From Chaenocephalus aceratus (Eukaryota; Chordata; Actinopteri; Perciformes; Channichthyidae), in assembly GCA_023974075.1 (NCBI GenBank), contig CM043788.1, positions 21,684,996-21,748,995 on the forward strand: a stretch of 64,000 nt of DNA, written 5' to 3'. The position numbers were made by a program, and so were the translations under genes. Of this stretch, positions 1 to 12,600 are shown one piece after another. Each line of letters starts with the position of its first letter. Positions within the stretch are counted from its first letter, which is position 1. The notes beneath the pieces were generated by a model, which worked only from the letters and a program-made list of their open reading frames with translations, searched no databases and was not told the DNA's origin.

Positions 1-3000
1 AGTCATCATGTCTGGACCTGGCTCTGGAAGGTGAGCGGCTGTGTAAGGCTGGGGACTATCGCGCCGGCGTGTCCTTCTTTGAGTCTGCCATCCAGGTTGG
101 AACCGAGGACCTTCAAATACTTAGCGCCATCTACAGCCAGCTGGGAAATGCCTACTTTCACCTCCAAGAGTATAACAAAGCCCTGGAGTACCATCGGCAT
201 GACCTCACACTTACTCGGTAAACACTTTCACAACCTTAGCAAGTTTGTTTAAGACCATATCCTCCTTTTAGAACTATGATCATATGGATTGGACAATCTT
301 GAGAAAGGCTTGTCCAGTTGCTAAGGTCGTGCTAGAGATTGTGCGTAAGGCGTGTTATACACGGTTAAATCCACATTAGACTCTCACAATATTTCCTGAA
401 AAAATGCAAAAACTTTTTGAATCACCACTTCCTTCTCCATGATTACATATTAGACTCTGCTATATTGCTGCTTGCAGCTGTTTATTACTTTCTTGCCTCT
501 TGTGTTTTCATACTCATACACGTCAGTAATGCACTAATATTCCAGTCTAATTATTTCCTGTTTTTCCCCATTGAAATCCCAGAACAATTGGAGATGAACT
601 CGGTGAGGCGAAAGCCAGTGGTAACCTTGGGAACACATTAAAGCTTTTAGGACGATATGATGAAGCCGTGGTTTGTTGCCAAAGACATTTGGATATCACC
701 GGAGCCATTTATGACAAGGTGGGTTATGTTTAGGAAGCGCAACAAGAGTTATTTAGGTAAATGTGAAACATTCCTTCTGTATTTAAAAGGTCAGTCAATG
801 ACTAAATGGCCCATTTACTTTGAATAGTATCAAGGGATTTCAAATTTGTTTTCTGTCATACCACGTAAGCCACAGAACGGTTTTGGTATGCACAATAAGT
901 GCAAATCATCATCGTACCAACAGTTAGAATAGTTTGCCAGCACACATGCAAACAAGCAGGTCTAGAGTCAGTGTATTTTAAGTATATAATTACAGCACTG
1001 GTCACTATGGTTTCCGTCTCTGAAAATGTGCTGTGCGTGCTGTAGGTTGGGCAGGCTCGTGCCCTGTATAATTTCGGGAACGTCTACCACGCCAAGGGCA
1101 AGAGCATCTGCTGGACTGGAGCGGAGCCAGGAGAGTTCCCAGAGGAGGCCAGGGTAGCCCTGAGGAAAGCTGCACAGTACTACGAGTGAGTCCTTACCAC
1201 TAATCAATAAATGTGTTTTGCATTTATTTTTGAAAGGCCTGAGGAATGGTACAAGTGACATTATTGTTAAATTGACAATACATCTACTGCTGAGTCGCAG
1301 GTTTATTCCCCTAAAATAACAACTATTGTAGTTTGTTGTCTTATTTATGACATGCCAAACAACTGGCACAGTGCCTATAAAAAAAACAGGGCTGTTGAAA
1401 AAGTTGCATTACTAGTATTTGTATGTTCTTTAAATTACCTATATGGAGAAAAAAATCTATTTTAACTGTACACTACATATAGTTTCACCTGATCATTGAT
1501 ATTTTTTGAACATTCAACTTAGTGTTTGTGCATCCTACATATTTACAAAATCAATATCTGTTTTTATCTCACTAAACAAAGTAATACGCAGTTCCAAGTG
1601 AAGACAAGTCTACTTTTCTTCTTCCAGACTAACATTGATATTGATTATTGAATCAATCAGATCTCAGCTTGGAAAATACAAGTTATTTTAGTAAGTTTGT
1701 TGGACAGAATCCACAGTAGCATATTTATAATTTATCATCAGCCCACTGCTCTACCTTGTATCAAAATATCCCCAAGTACCATGCTGAACTCCTACGTTGC
1801 TACTTTTGATACGATTGCCAGCCACATTCCTCAGATATCAAATGTATCATTATAAGCTGCTTGGATGCTATACCATGTAGGACAAAAATAGTTGTTTAAG
1901 TTATTCCTGTAATCAGCCTGTAGCTATACTGTAGATCTTTATAGGACTAAATGCTGCTGAGTGACATAAAGCCATGGTATTATTCTAAAGTATTTATATT
2001 GTTGAGTGAGAAATTACAGTCTGGATCTTGGAAATATTATTTTGACAAAATAGTCCAGGTCAATTAACTTGGCAAATGTAATACCATGTTTACCCCTTGT
2101 TTCATGCTCAGAAGTGCTGATACTTAAACTACGTACTAGCTCCTGAACTCACCTTAATGGGATAAGATTATATTGTCAAAGTGTATATTATAAAAAGCTT
2201 TTTCATGAAAATGTAGCGATTAGCTGCATTGCTTATACATTATGTGTCTTATAATGTGTATTTGCCTACCCTTGCTTTGTTTTCCATGAAGAGCAAACCT
2301 AAGTCTGGTGAAGGAGATGGGTGATCGGGCCGCTCAGGGTCGCACCCATGGTAACCTAGGTAACACTTACTATCTGCTGGGTGACTTTGAAACGGCAGCG
2401 GCTGCACATGAAAAGGTTGGTGGAACATTTGCACTTTCAATGTCTGCCACGCATCACCTGCTTCAAATTGTCTCTCTTCCCTGTGTTTAGTTTAAACCAG
2501 TTGTTTAAAAGTGTTTAAGTTCGGTCTATTTCAGTTTTTTTAAATCTACATTACATTTTTTCCATCTTCAGTATTTCAAAGGCTTTGTTCTTCCCGATTA
2601 CCTGAAAATGTTTTGTGTAAATCATGACCTCAGTAATGTGTACACTAAGGTGTGTCCTGTTTGGCAGAGGCTGCTCATCGCTAAAGAGTTTGGGGATAAG
2701 TCCGCTGAGAGGAGGGCCCACTGTAACCTTGGCAATGCTCACATCTTCCTCAGCCAGTTTGAAGTAGCCGCAGGCCATTACAAGTGAGTAAACAAATGAC
2801 CTCGTGATGTCATCGTTGGACATGAAACAAGAATGATAAGGATGTGTTTCATTCACCTGATCCTGGAATGCTATTTCTTATTTGTACATAAAAGCTTAAG
2901 CTGCGGAAGAAAGGGGTTTATATTTATTTTTCTCAGAACCAGTGTTACAGTTTTGGTTATATGAAGAAAAAACAAAGTGCTCAATACAATACAGTCATTT

Positions 3001-6000
3001 ATAAAAACCACAGATATGTTAACATGTAGTTGTTCATCAGCAGAAGTTGATAAAAGTTGTAATCTCTGACACCAGCATTTACATAAGAGAATCAGACGGG
3101 GACAGTAGCCCTTGGAAAATTGCAGCAATGAAAGAAAAGAAAGCAGCAGATAACTATCATTCTCCCGCTCCCACCCAACACATTCTTTGACCGTCTCCCT
3201 CCTCCTCTGTTTTCGCCCCCAGGAGGACTCTGCAGCTGGCCAGGCTCCTGAAGGACAAAGCAGTGGAGGCCCAGGCCTGTTACAGTTTGGGAAACACCTA
3301 CACACTACTGCAGGACTATGAGAGAGCCATTGATTACCACCTCAAACATCTGGTCATTGCTCAGGACCTCAGTGACAGGTAGTGGCCAAAAACAGCCATT
3401 TGTTGTCAGCTTTTTGCCAAACTGTCCTAGATCGAGGTATAATGAGCATGTATAGTTTCAATGTGGGTGGCCCCTGAACTAATTACCTACCAACATGTGT
3501 CGGTGTTACTGCCAACAGCCATGAAGCTAAAGTGAACTGCAAAAACACTGGAAAGCAGACAAAGTCACACGGAAACAGCATTTGGGGTCCTGCAATGGGA
3601 TTTATATCATAAACACATTATTCCAGCACACAGCAAGATATCTTTATTAGGCAGGCCAATGGTTCACATTGTATTATAAAATCAGTATATAAACATGATA
3701 TTCTTCTATAGCTTACATTCAAAAGTAGCTCCTCTTTGAACAACTAGAACATTAAAAGCCCAATCACAAGATGTGTCAGCCTGAAAACTGTTTTGTTTTT
3801 TTATTTACATATAAAACCAATAGCCTTTTCCTCTGCTCAACTCGAACAAGAAATGCCTTTATTTATAATGTAGAAGTACCTCTCCATTATATAACCATTA
3901 TTTCTTGTGATATAAACCTGGTTTTGAAAATGTCTAATCAATTTCTAAATGTATTTTTAAATCATAAATGTTTCTTTGTACTGTGGAACATAAACACAAA
4001 AGAGGACAAATATGATTCTTGAGTACCAGCTGTTGTTGTGAAATGCTCATGTTATGATCCGCTTCATGTGATTGCCCTGCTCGATAGTGATGAATGCCCT
4101 TCCCCGTCTTGCGTAATGTCAGCTGAAGTTGCTCGTCCTGTTCTCTGTTTCGCTGCAGAGTCGGTGAAGGGCGAGCGTACTGGAGTCTAGGAAATGCCCA
4201 CACCGCCCTGGGGAACCACCAGCAAGCCATGTACTTTGCTGAGAAACATCTGGAAATTGCCCAAGAGGTGACTGTTTACTGTTTACCTTCCTCCGCTGAG
4301 TGCAATCAGCACAAGCCATCAGGCCACAGCCCCCTCTACTGGTTGTCTGGAGAGGAGCAAGGAATAATGCCTTCTTTGTATGCAGCATTTATATGTACTC
4401 ATTCATTAACATTTTGTACAGACGTGCAAACTGAGAAGCCAGTGTTAAACTCATCCCACTCAGCAATAGTGTGTTTGTTCTGAATTGACATGCTCTCATT
4501 AAGCTTTTTATTACATTAATCTTATTTTGCAGACTGGAGACAAAAGTGCTGAGGCGACAGCCAGGATGAACCTGTCGGACCTACGGCTGGTCGTCAACCT
4601 GAAGTCCAACTCCAACAACCACTCCTATATCTTCCGTAACACCAACACTAACAGCTCTGCCCTGCCAGAAGGCCCTCTGAGCCTCCACACCCTACAAAGT
4701 AAATCAAAGCTTGTTGCTTCAGGACATTTGACAAATCGAATTTATAGCATGTAGCATACTTGTGAATCTGTGTCATTACATATTAGTAACATGAGTGCTA
4801 GAAAACAGTTAAATGATCTTATTCACACATTTTGAGATGATACATTTCTGATATGAACCCCCATATTTTCTGATCTTCAGAAAAAACTGCCTTCTGTTGT
4901 AATGTTTTCATACTCTCTTAAAAGCATGCAGGGAACCCAAATAAAACACAGAATTGTACCAACAAGGCAGGACACAATAACATTTTGAAAAATACATAAA
5001 CGTAAATATAATATATGACGGATCTGAAACACTTAAAAATGTGGCTTTACTAATGGTTTATAAGGAAGGAAACACTGAATGTCAACATAACTTTTGTTGG
5101 TTTGCAAGAAATCTCCACAGGGCCCCTTTTAAAATCACTGCTTTCCTGTAGTTGCAAAAGTGCTGGATAAATATTAAAACATGGACTTATTGTTGAATTT
5201 CTTATTTTTTGTTCAGGGCTAAATTCTCTGTCAAGGATTGGAGACAGCGCAGAGAACCCGAGACTGAGTCCAACTCCTGAGAAAAATCAAACTGGGGATT
5301 CTTTTGAACATCCGGTATGTATGCAAAGGAAACAAATGCTAATGATGTGAAGAATGTAGTTCATTTTCTTAATTCAAATGAATGGAAACATTTAGTCTTT
5401 TTCTGAAACCTGGCTCGTAACATTGCCCAACTGCAACCACCACTTGCTTAGCAACAGTCTTATTTTGATAATGCAAGATTAATTAAATCAGCCTCTTGCT
5501 ACCACTCAGGTATGCCAAAGGAAACAGAAATGTGTGTTTCTGTCATGTAACAAAATAATGATTCATTTATATTTTCCTGTTCACCTTGCCTGCAGTGTAA
5601 CATGAATCTGTCAGCAATGCTCTCTTTAACCAGTCTGTTCTTTGAATGTAAAGGATAGGGAAGAGGATGTATTCCCTGGATCTTCCAAAAACAACTCACT
5701 CAAGGCGTATACTAAGCTCTTCCTCTTCAACCGGCTAAAAAGCAAGAAGCAGAAGAACAACAAATCCTCTCCCACAGACCAGCATGAGAACCACACGGAG
5801 CCCTCGGCCCCTGAGCCGGACTCACCAGTGTCTCCTCAGGTATTTCTAAATGCATCAGATGGCCCTTCTCTCTCTTAAATTAATGACATCAGTGTACAAG
5901 CTAAGCAATGATGGGTCTCCCTCAAGGAAAAGTTAAAAGTACAACCATGTGTCCTTTGAAACAGCTTCACATCCAAAGGTTTTTTGTTACACACAGTTGT

Positions 6001-8441
6001 GTCAAAAACACTATGGCCTCTGTGTCCACACACAGGACTGCAACTGTTTCTGTAGAGCAGTTGTATACCTTTCTCAAAACTCTTTTTTTGTTTTGTTTAA
6101 CCTCTGAAACTTTTAAACGCTGCTGTTACAGAAGCATCATTTTGTTTAGTCTTTTCCTGTATTATGTTGTTTTCATTAAAAGACTGTCAGCTATCCCGAT
6201 TACCTCAATTATCGGAAGCCCCCTTTTTAAGGTTATTAACTTTCCTCTTTTTTTTACACTGTAGCCGGGATCGCGGGACACTATTGGAGAGGATGGCTTT
6301 TTCGATCTCCTGTCTCGCTTCCAGGGCAGCAGAATGGACGACCAAAGGTGCTCGCTACTAGATGACCAGAGCGCTCTCCCTGCTCCTCCCTCTCCCTCCT
6401 CCACCCCACCTGTAGCTGAGAGGAAATGTGAGTCAGCCCCTTGTGTGTGTATATAGGACCATTTTTCATACTCATGGAATACAAAATGTTATAGTTGATA
6501 AAGGTCATTTTGTGTGTCTTTTATTCTTGACAAGTCAAATACTCATCCTATTCAATCATGTATCAGTTTTGCTTCGATATGGTGTGAATGCAGTCATCCA
6601 CAAATGTGTCCCTTACATATGACATGCTGTGTAATCCTTAGTTTGGTTTGTGTCATCGAGGACCTAAAGTGATACGCCACCTACATTTGGGTAACAAACA
6701 CTTTTGCTTTTAGTCTTGAAAGTTTAATGTAACCAACATGGTTTCATCTTTAACTGATCAAAGCAGCTTGGATGGTCCTTTTTTTTGTACTCTTTGCCAT
6801 CCTAAAGGTCTGTAATCGTCATGACTCCAAGATTACCACAGCCTTTATACTCCATGGCTGATGAAAAATCTATTTTTCAAGTCTGTGGAGAGTCTCTCAA
6901 AAGATTGTGTGTGGAGTGTTGCTTTGAACTTCATAGAACTACTGTCTCGATGTCTTTTATTTAAAAACTTCAAATCCGAATGAAATGCTATGTAGGAGTA
7001 ATTGACACCCTGTTAGTCCCTGTTACAAAGTGTAATACACTAACCTTGTTACAAATCACACTAATTGACTATCTCTGTCTTTAGCTATTTTGCAGGGCGA
7101 GACACCCTCGCAGGATCCTGGTCATTTCCTGGAGCTGCTGGCCAGCTCCCAGGCCCGTCGCCTGGACGACCAAAGAGTGAGCATGAGCCATTTTCCTGGC
7201 TTACGACTCAGCACCTCCAACCCGCCTCTTACACCCTCCACCTTAAGCACAGATCAAGTCCCTCTACAAGGTGACCAATCACAGACCATTTGGATCTTCT
7301 CCCTCAGTAAGCCTTCTCACATCGTGACTAATACTAGTTTCTCCCCCAGCCCCCATCTCCAGTACAGATGCCCCTCACACACCCTCCCTGTACAGTCGCA
7401 TCGAGGCCAGCTCTGAGCAGCCCGAGGAGGAGGATGTCTTCTTCGACATGCTGGTTAAGTGCCAGGTAAGACAAATAAATCCCGTGTATTGCTTTCTGCC
7501 CAAGCAATAGCAAATAGTCTAGGTTTCACAGATCCACATCACAGACGTAGATTCCGAAAAAAAATGTTTAACGCTCTGTCGTTTCTAAATTCTTTTTTTT
7601 TACATAAATGTACATATTTCTTTAATAACCAAGGTTTATTATTATTAAGTCTGTTGTATACACTTTAGTCTATGTTCAATTGTTTGTTTTTTTGAAAGAT
7701 GTGTGTAAACAGACTTTAACAAGTCACTAGAGTTCATTAGCAATATTTAATTTTTGTATTCGAAGTGCACCACTTGAAATAGTATATTATGCATACAATT
7801 AGTTCCAGATTACATTGTTCTTTCCAGGAATCTTCTTAGAAATTATTGTAAAAATACAGACCTATACAAAATAAATGTTGACATACAGTACTATACATCC
7901 CTTTTGGAAGTCATTAACAGTGCGAGTGTTCAATACACTTATAATAGTTATTTTTTAGTTACAGAGTGGGAAGGTGATGACAAGGATCGTGTAGGGTTTG
8001 ATTAAAGAAAGTTTACATTTTAAGAAGAACTGCAAGTACCTTTCTTGCTGCACTTTTCCACCAAATAACTACACGTTTTTACCTTCTAGATATCTCAAAT
8101 ACTCTATGTATTTGTACATTGTGATTACTCGGTGTGTATATCTAAGAGACTAAATTAAGCTAACCAGCTGTTGTTAATTGGCTGAGGTGATACCTCTGGT
8201 TAATTATGCTAAACTAAATTGCCATTGATAAGCATTAGCTAATTTAGCTGCACTGTCTCTCATGACTGTTAAGGGCTCACGACTGAACGACCAGCGGTGT
8301 TCTGCTCCCCCTCCCAAAACCAAAGGACCAACTGTTCCAGATGAAGATTTTTTCACTCTCATTCTGCGGTCCCAATCCAACAGGATGGAAGAGCAGCGGG
8401 TCCTGCCCCCCCCTGGGGTCACCCAATCCAAACCAGACTGA
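1..8441 (+). CDS. gpsm2: G-protein signalling modulator 2 (LGN), 5' end cut by window edge
   Basis: Exons seen: 3-217, 583-718, 1046-1185, 2292-2415, 2668-2783, 3223-3378, 4159-4267, 4533-4698, 5217-5314, 5654-5839, 6265-6427, 7085-7270, 7350-7465, 8274-8441. They total 2079 nt and give 692 residues, with stop TGA at 8439-8441; only about 15-20 N-terminal residues seem missing. Residues 1 to about 350 are tandem TPRs with repeated NLGN and SLGN helices. A basic linker follows (KLFLFNRLKSKKQK). Then come four GoLoco motifs ending in Gln-Arg at about 510, 567, 645 and 679. Motif 3 has NDQR instead of DDQR, and motif 4 has EEQR. In the known family, LGN binds Gi-alpha-GDP through GoLoco and NuMA or Inscuteable through TPRs at the cell cortex to orient spindles. 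The linker and the DEDFFTLILRSQ motif fit GPSM2 better than GPSM1. Three acceptors use the weaker AAG (ending 2291, 5653, 8273). Confidence 0.95.
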
Positions 8442-9240
8442 CTCTGAGAGACATTTTTCATCTCAAATACAAGATGAAGTAGCCAAGCTTCCATTGTTTT
8501 TGTCAACAGTATTTTTTTTAACCCCAAATACTCTTGTTTCCTGCCTTCCTGGATTGTCCTGACACAGTTGGGTCTGCCAAGAGTAAAAGGGACGCTATAA
8601 GGAAGATCTCGAAACGACACAAGATAAGGTTTTCAAGCCTCATGGACTTGTTTTTAGATGAATGAAATCGTCTTTGGGTAATCTGCACCCTTTTTCTGTG
8701 GTCCACCCTTCTGCCTGTTTTAACAAGACGTCTGCCTACTCTGGAGGCTTGCATCAAGCCACAACAGAGGGTCATGGTGGTTCCTGACCCAAGGATATAA
8801 GCCATACTGAAGAGATTTTTACTTTACGGTGATAGACACACGATGTTATATGAATCTGTCGCAGGGACATTGGAACATTGGAACATTACATGGCCGGTTC
8901 TGTCCATCTGCAACTCTATTATCTACAAGTGGCACATCTCGGTTTGAATTGATCTCAGACCTCTGCAACAATCCCCCACGATCAAATGACAGACCTTCTC
9001 TGGGGAAATAAATGCCCACATCTATTTCTCTATGACTCGTGAAACCATTTATAGTATCTGCGTCTCAATATAGCTTGTCTGTCAGTTGTATATTAGAGGC
9101 TGAGAGGGTGGAGTTATTATTGCCATAAACTGAAATGGGATTTTTATTGTAATAACATTTTACTAGTGCGAGGGGAAAATAGAAGTTATATTAGCTTTTG
9201 TATTGAAACCATGGAGAAATAAAATCTCTAAAACAAATGT
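8442..9240 (+). other. gpsm2: gpsm2 3' untranslated region
   Basis: This stretch follows the gpsm2 stop codon and runs to the first good poly(A) signal. It holds no splice-supported coding exon; the short open frames in it show no recognisable protein. Its extent is inferred from the poly(A) signal, not from transcript data. Confidence 0.6.
9218..9223 (+). terminator. poly(A) signal AATAAA of gpsm2
   Basis: AATAAA lies about 780 nt after the gpsm2 stop codon. Cleavage would be expected about 10-30 nt downstream, which is on top of the mcoln3 3' end on the other strand. Confidence 0.6.
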
Positions 9241-9253
9241 ACATAGCAGCTTA

Positions 9254-9259
9254 TTTATT
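9254..9259 (-). terminator. poly(A) signal AATAAA of mcoln3 (minus strand)
   Basis: The plus strand reads TTTATT, so the minus strand reads AATAAA, about 390 nt after the mcoln3 stop. The span 9260-9650 would be the mcoln3 3' UTR; nothing else is recognisable in it. Confidence 0.55.
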
Positions 9260-9650
9260 CAACCTTAATTCAGTGTACAACATCGGGATCATTACAAGAC
9301 ATGTTTAGGAAAAAACAATACCATTCTTAAGGTTTTACAATCCTCTCTTTTCAAATCTACATATCAACATGCAAAGTGTATTTACAAAGTACTCTGCATC
9401 ATAAAAACCAAATATAAGTATTGTCTCAAATTCCTTTCTTTCTAACCTTCCTGTTGGCTCTTTTTAGCACTGAACATTTCCTTCAAAGTTCCTTAACATT
9501 AAATAAATCACCTGAGCAAACCTGGAGAATAAAGTTTAAAAGGCATATTTAAGACTATACAATTGAACATAACATTTTAAAGTGCCACAATTGTTAGGTT
9601 ATACTGTACAAAGCATAACCTTTTTAATAATAATTCCACATTAATCCCTA

Positions 9651-12600
9651 CTATGCCTCTGAAGTCAGCCTTTCCTGATGCGTCTCCTGATGCTTCCTAC
9701 ACCTGAAAGAAAAAAAGAATCAACTTGGATCCTATTAGAGATGTTATGACCGGCAATTAGACAAAGTATGAAACAGCTTGGGCACACTGAGCTTGGATCC
9801 ACAGTTTAATCATTGCTAAGGGGCGCCCTGAATGGGTTTGACCTACCTGGTGACGCAGCAGTTTAGGAAGCAGCTGTTCTCCTCCAGCCTGTACATCCCA
9901 GAGTTTGGCAGATCTTGACACACAGACATGAATTTTTGCAGCTCAGTGGTTGGGTTTCCACTCAGCTGCTGTTGCTAAATGAGAAGGAACAAAGGGATAG
10001 CTAAGCAACAACTGCAGATCCAACAATACTCTTCTTTGTGTAACCAGCACGCAAACAATCCTTCAAACTGTGTAGGGAGGGACATACTAAAAATGTCTTA
10101 CAAATATCCAAAACGATAATAATCATTACCTTGATGGTGTCATAGGTGTCAGTGATGATTGTGATGAAAAGGCTGAGGATCATGTAGATGAAGAGCGAGA
10201 CAAAGGAATAGAGGTAGACTCTGCTGAAGACCCACACCAGGCTGCTCTTCCGCTTCATGTTCTTGAAGGTGGGATACATGTCATCTCCGTTGATCAGGGA
10301 GAACAGACACTCCGACACCGTGTTTAAGGTCCGGAACTAAAACAAAACATCCAAGAGGCGTTAACATTTAACCAGTGGTAAAAGTGCTTATTACATTTTA
10401 AGTGAAAGTATATATTCAAAACATACTAATAGTACTCGTTACGCAGAAAGTCACATTTTAGAAAATGTTTTATCATTGGATTATAACAATGGATGCATTA
10501 TGTTGCAGCTGCTATTGGTGGAGAACATTTAAACATATAGAAATATATACTGTTGGGAAGGTTTTGAATGTAACTCCTTATTATAACATGTAATAATTAT
10601 ATATTGATTCATTATATTTTATATCATACATCCCAACACAGTCATTCATTAATGATACCAGCAATCAGAACCCAATTAGTTGAAAAATATTTCCTAGTTT
10701 GGCTTTTGCAAAATTCCAACACACTCCGTACCTTCTCATGATACGGGCCAAGAACAACCCAGCCACAAAAACAGTAACTCAGGTAGATGATTCCAGCGCA
10801 GCAGATGAAACGGATAACATTTGGGAAAGCTGCCCTCAGTGTCAGGATGAGAATCTGAAAATATCCACAGACAATTGAAAAAGCTACACTAAAGACCAGT
10901 ATATGGAAATTCTCACACACAAATGTGATGTTCTGGTCCAACAGGATGTGTTGTTAGAGATACTGGTAGTTTTCTCCTCAACCATATGAAAAACAACGTG
11001 TACTGTAGCAGCATCCCCCAATTACAATGTGTTTGGAATGCTATGTTGTATTGTCCCATTATGGCATCTCTACCATAAAACAATGTTGAGTTATTGCACT
11101 ACATGGGGCACTCAATACCTGTATTTCATAAATACTTACATTATACTTCCTAAAGTAGCCCATGTAGCGGATGACCCCGGTCCAGACAAACATGGTGCCT
11201 ATCCCAAGGAAGATGCTGCAGAGATCATAATTTGTGAGTACCTGAAGGAAAATTGCAGCTTTTAATGTCAGGATTCAATGTTCGTAGACTTTTCAATTTA
11301 CTGTGACAGAAAATCCCCATTACCTTAGACTGGATCTCTAACTTGAGAATGGAGCCAACGATGGTCAGTGTGTCACTAGCAATGATCAGGATATACCAAC
11401 CATTTACAAACTCCAACCTGTCTGACCACGGGACTTTTTGACCACAGCGGTTCTGGCTGTAGAGTGTGTACGCCTGGTTACAACGGAAGGAACAGATGAA
11501 GTTATACTTTGAATTTCTGTTTCAACATTATTACTAATTATTACTTTATTTAGGTACTGAAGTACAGATTTCATGCCACTTCATACTTCTACTATAATAT
11601 GGTACTTCTGTCTTCACTAAGTTTAGCAGTATATGAAATACGAGCGAACAATACTTTTATAAAGTGTTCCAACTATTAGCTTAATCTTAACCCACAAAAA
11701 CAGTTACATATAAAATACACATTTAAGTATCAGCAGTAATATATAGTATGCCATAAAAGGTCAACAAAAGTTAGAGTACATTATGCCCTTAAAAATAAAA
11801 GCATAATATAGTATGTTTTTAAAAAAGTAACTTGTGTTTGTGAAAAAAGGCAGATAGCATGCTTTTAAAAATAATAAAAAACTAAAGAAAAGAATGGTGT
11901 ATAAAGCCCTATGTGCATAAATTGGCATAAGAAAGTGTGCACCAGAAATGTAGTTATAAAGTGTCCTAGTGTGCCATATGCAAAAAGAAATAATAAGCAG
12001 AAAATATCACACTATAGACGGTATATCATTTTTGTTTTTACGTTTGAACAAAGCAAAAGATGCTATGCTTTACTGTGAGTTTAATTTACTTACAAACTGC
12101 AGCTGAATCCCGTTGATGACTGAGCGCGTGCAGAGGGCGAGGGATGTGATGCACGTTATAATAATGAGGCAGTCAAACAGCACAGTCAGGTATATGTTCC
12201 TGGCAGCTGAGGGAATGGGGAACATTTAAATTACTTTCACCTGAAAAGGACGATCTTCAAACAGATTTTAATAACATCAAAGTCTCAAGCTTAAAGAGCA
12301 GTCCTAATGAATCCGTCAGAACCCTGGACCTGAGCTTAAAGCAACTCGGATGATTAATTTGCACATACTAAACTCAGCTCAGCAAACTTACATGCCCCTG
12401 TCACTTTCCAGTCTCTGCATTCATTGATGTCTACATCGTTTTCCAGGTCAACCTTTATCCTGCCGCTGTGAACTTGGTTGTTGAAAGTGATCTGTTAACC
12501 AGAGACCGTGTTCAAGGGAGGAAAGACATTATTTAAATAGGTGTACATCCTTATAGTCAAACCCAGTAGCTAAACATTCACTTTCCAGGCCGACAAAGTT

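Noticed and set aside
11530..11780. Possible degraded copy of the MITE seen at 33542-34024
   Set aside because: Only short phrases such as GTACTGAAGTACAG and CATACTTCTACT are shared; no ends can be placed in this mcoln3 intron.
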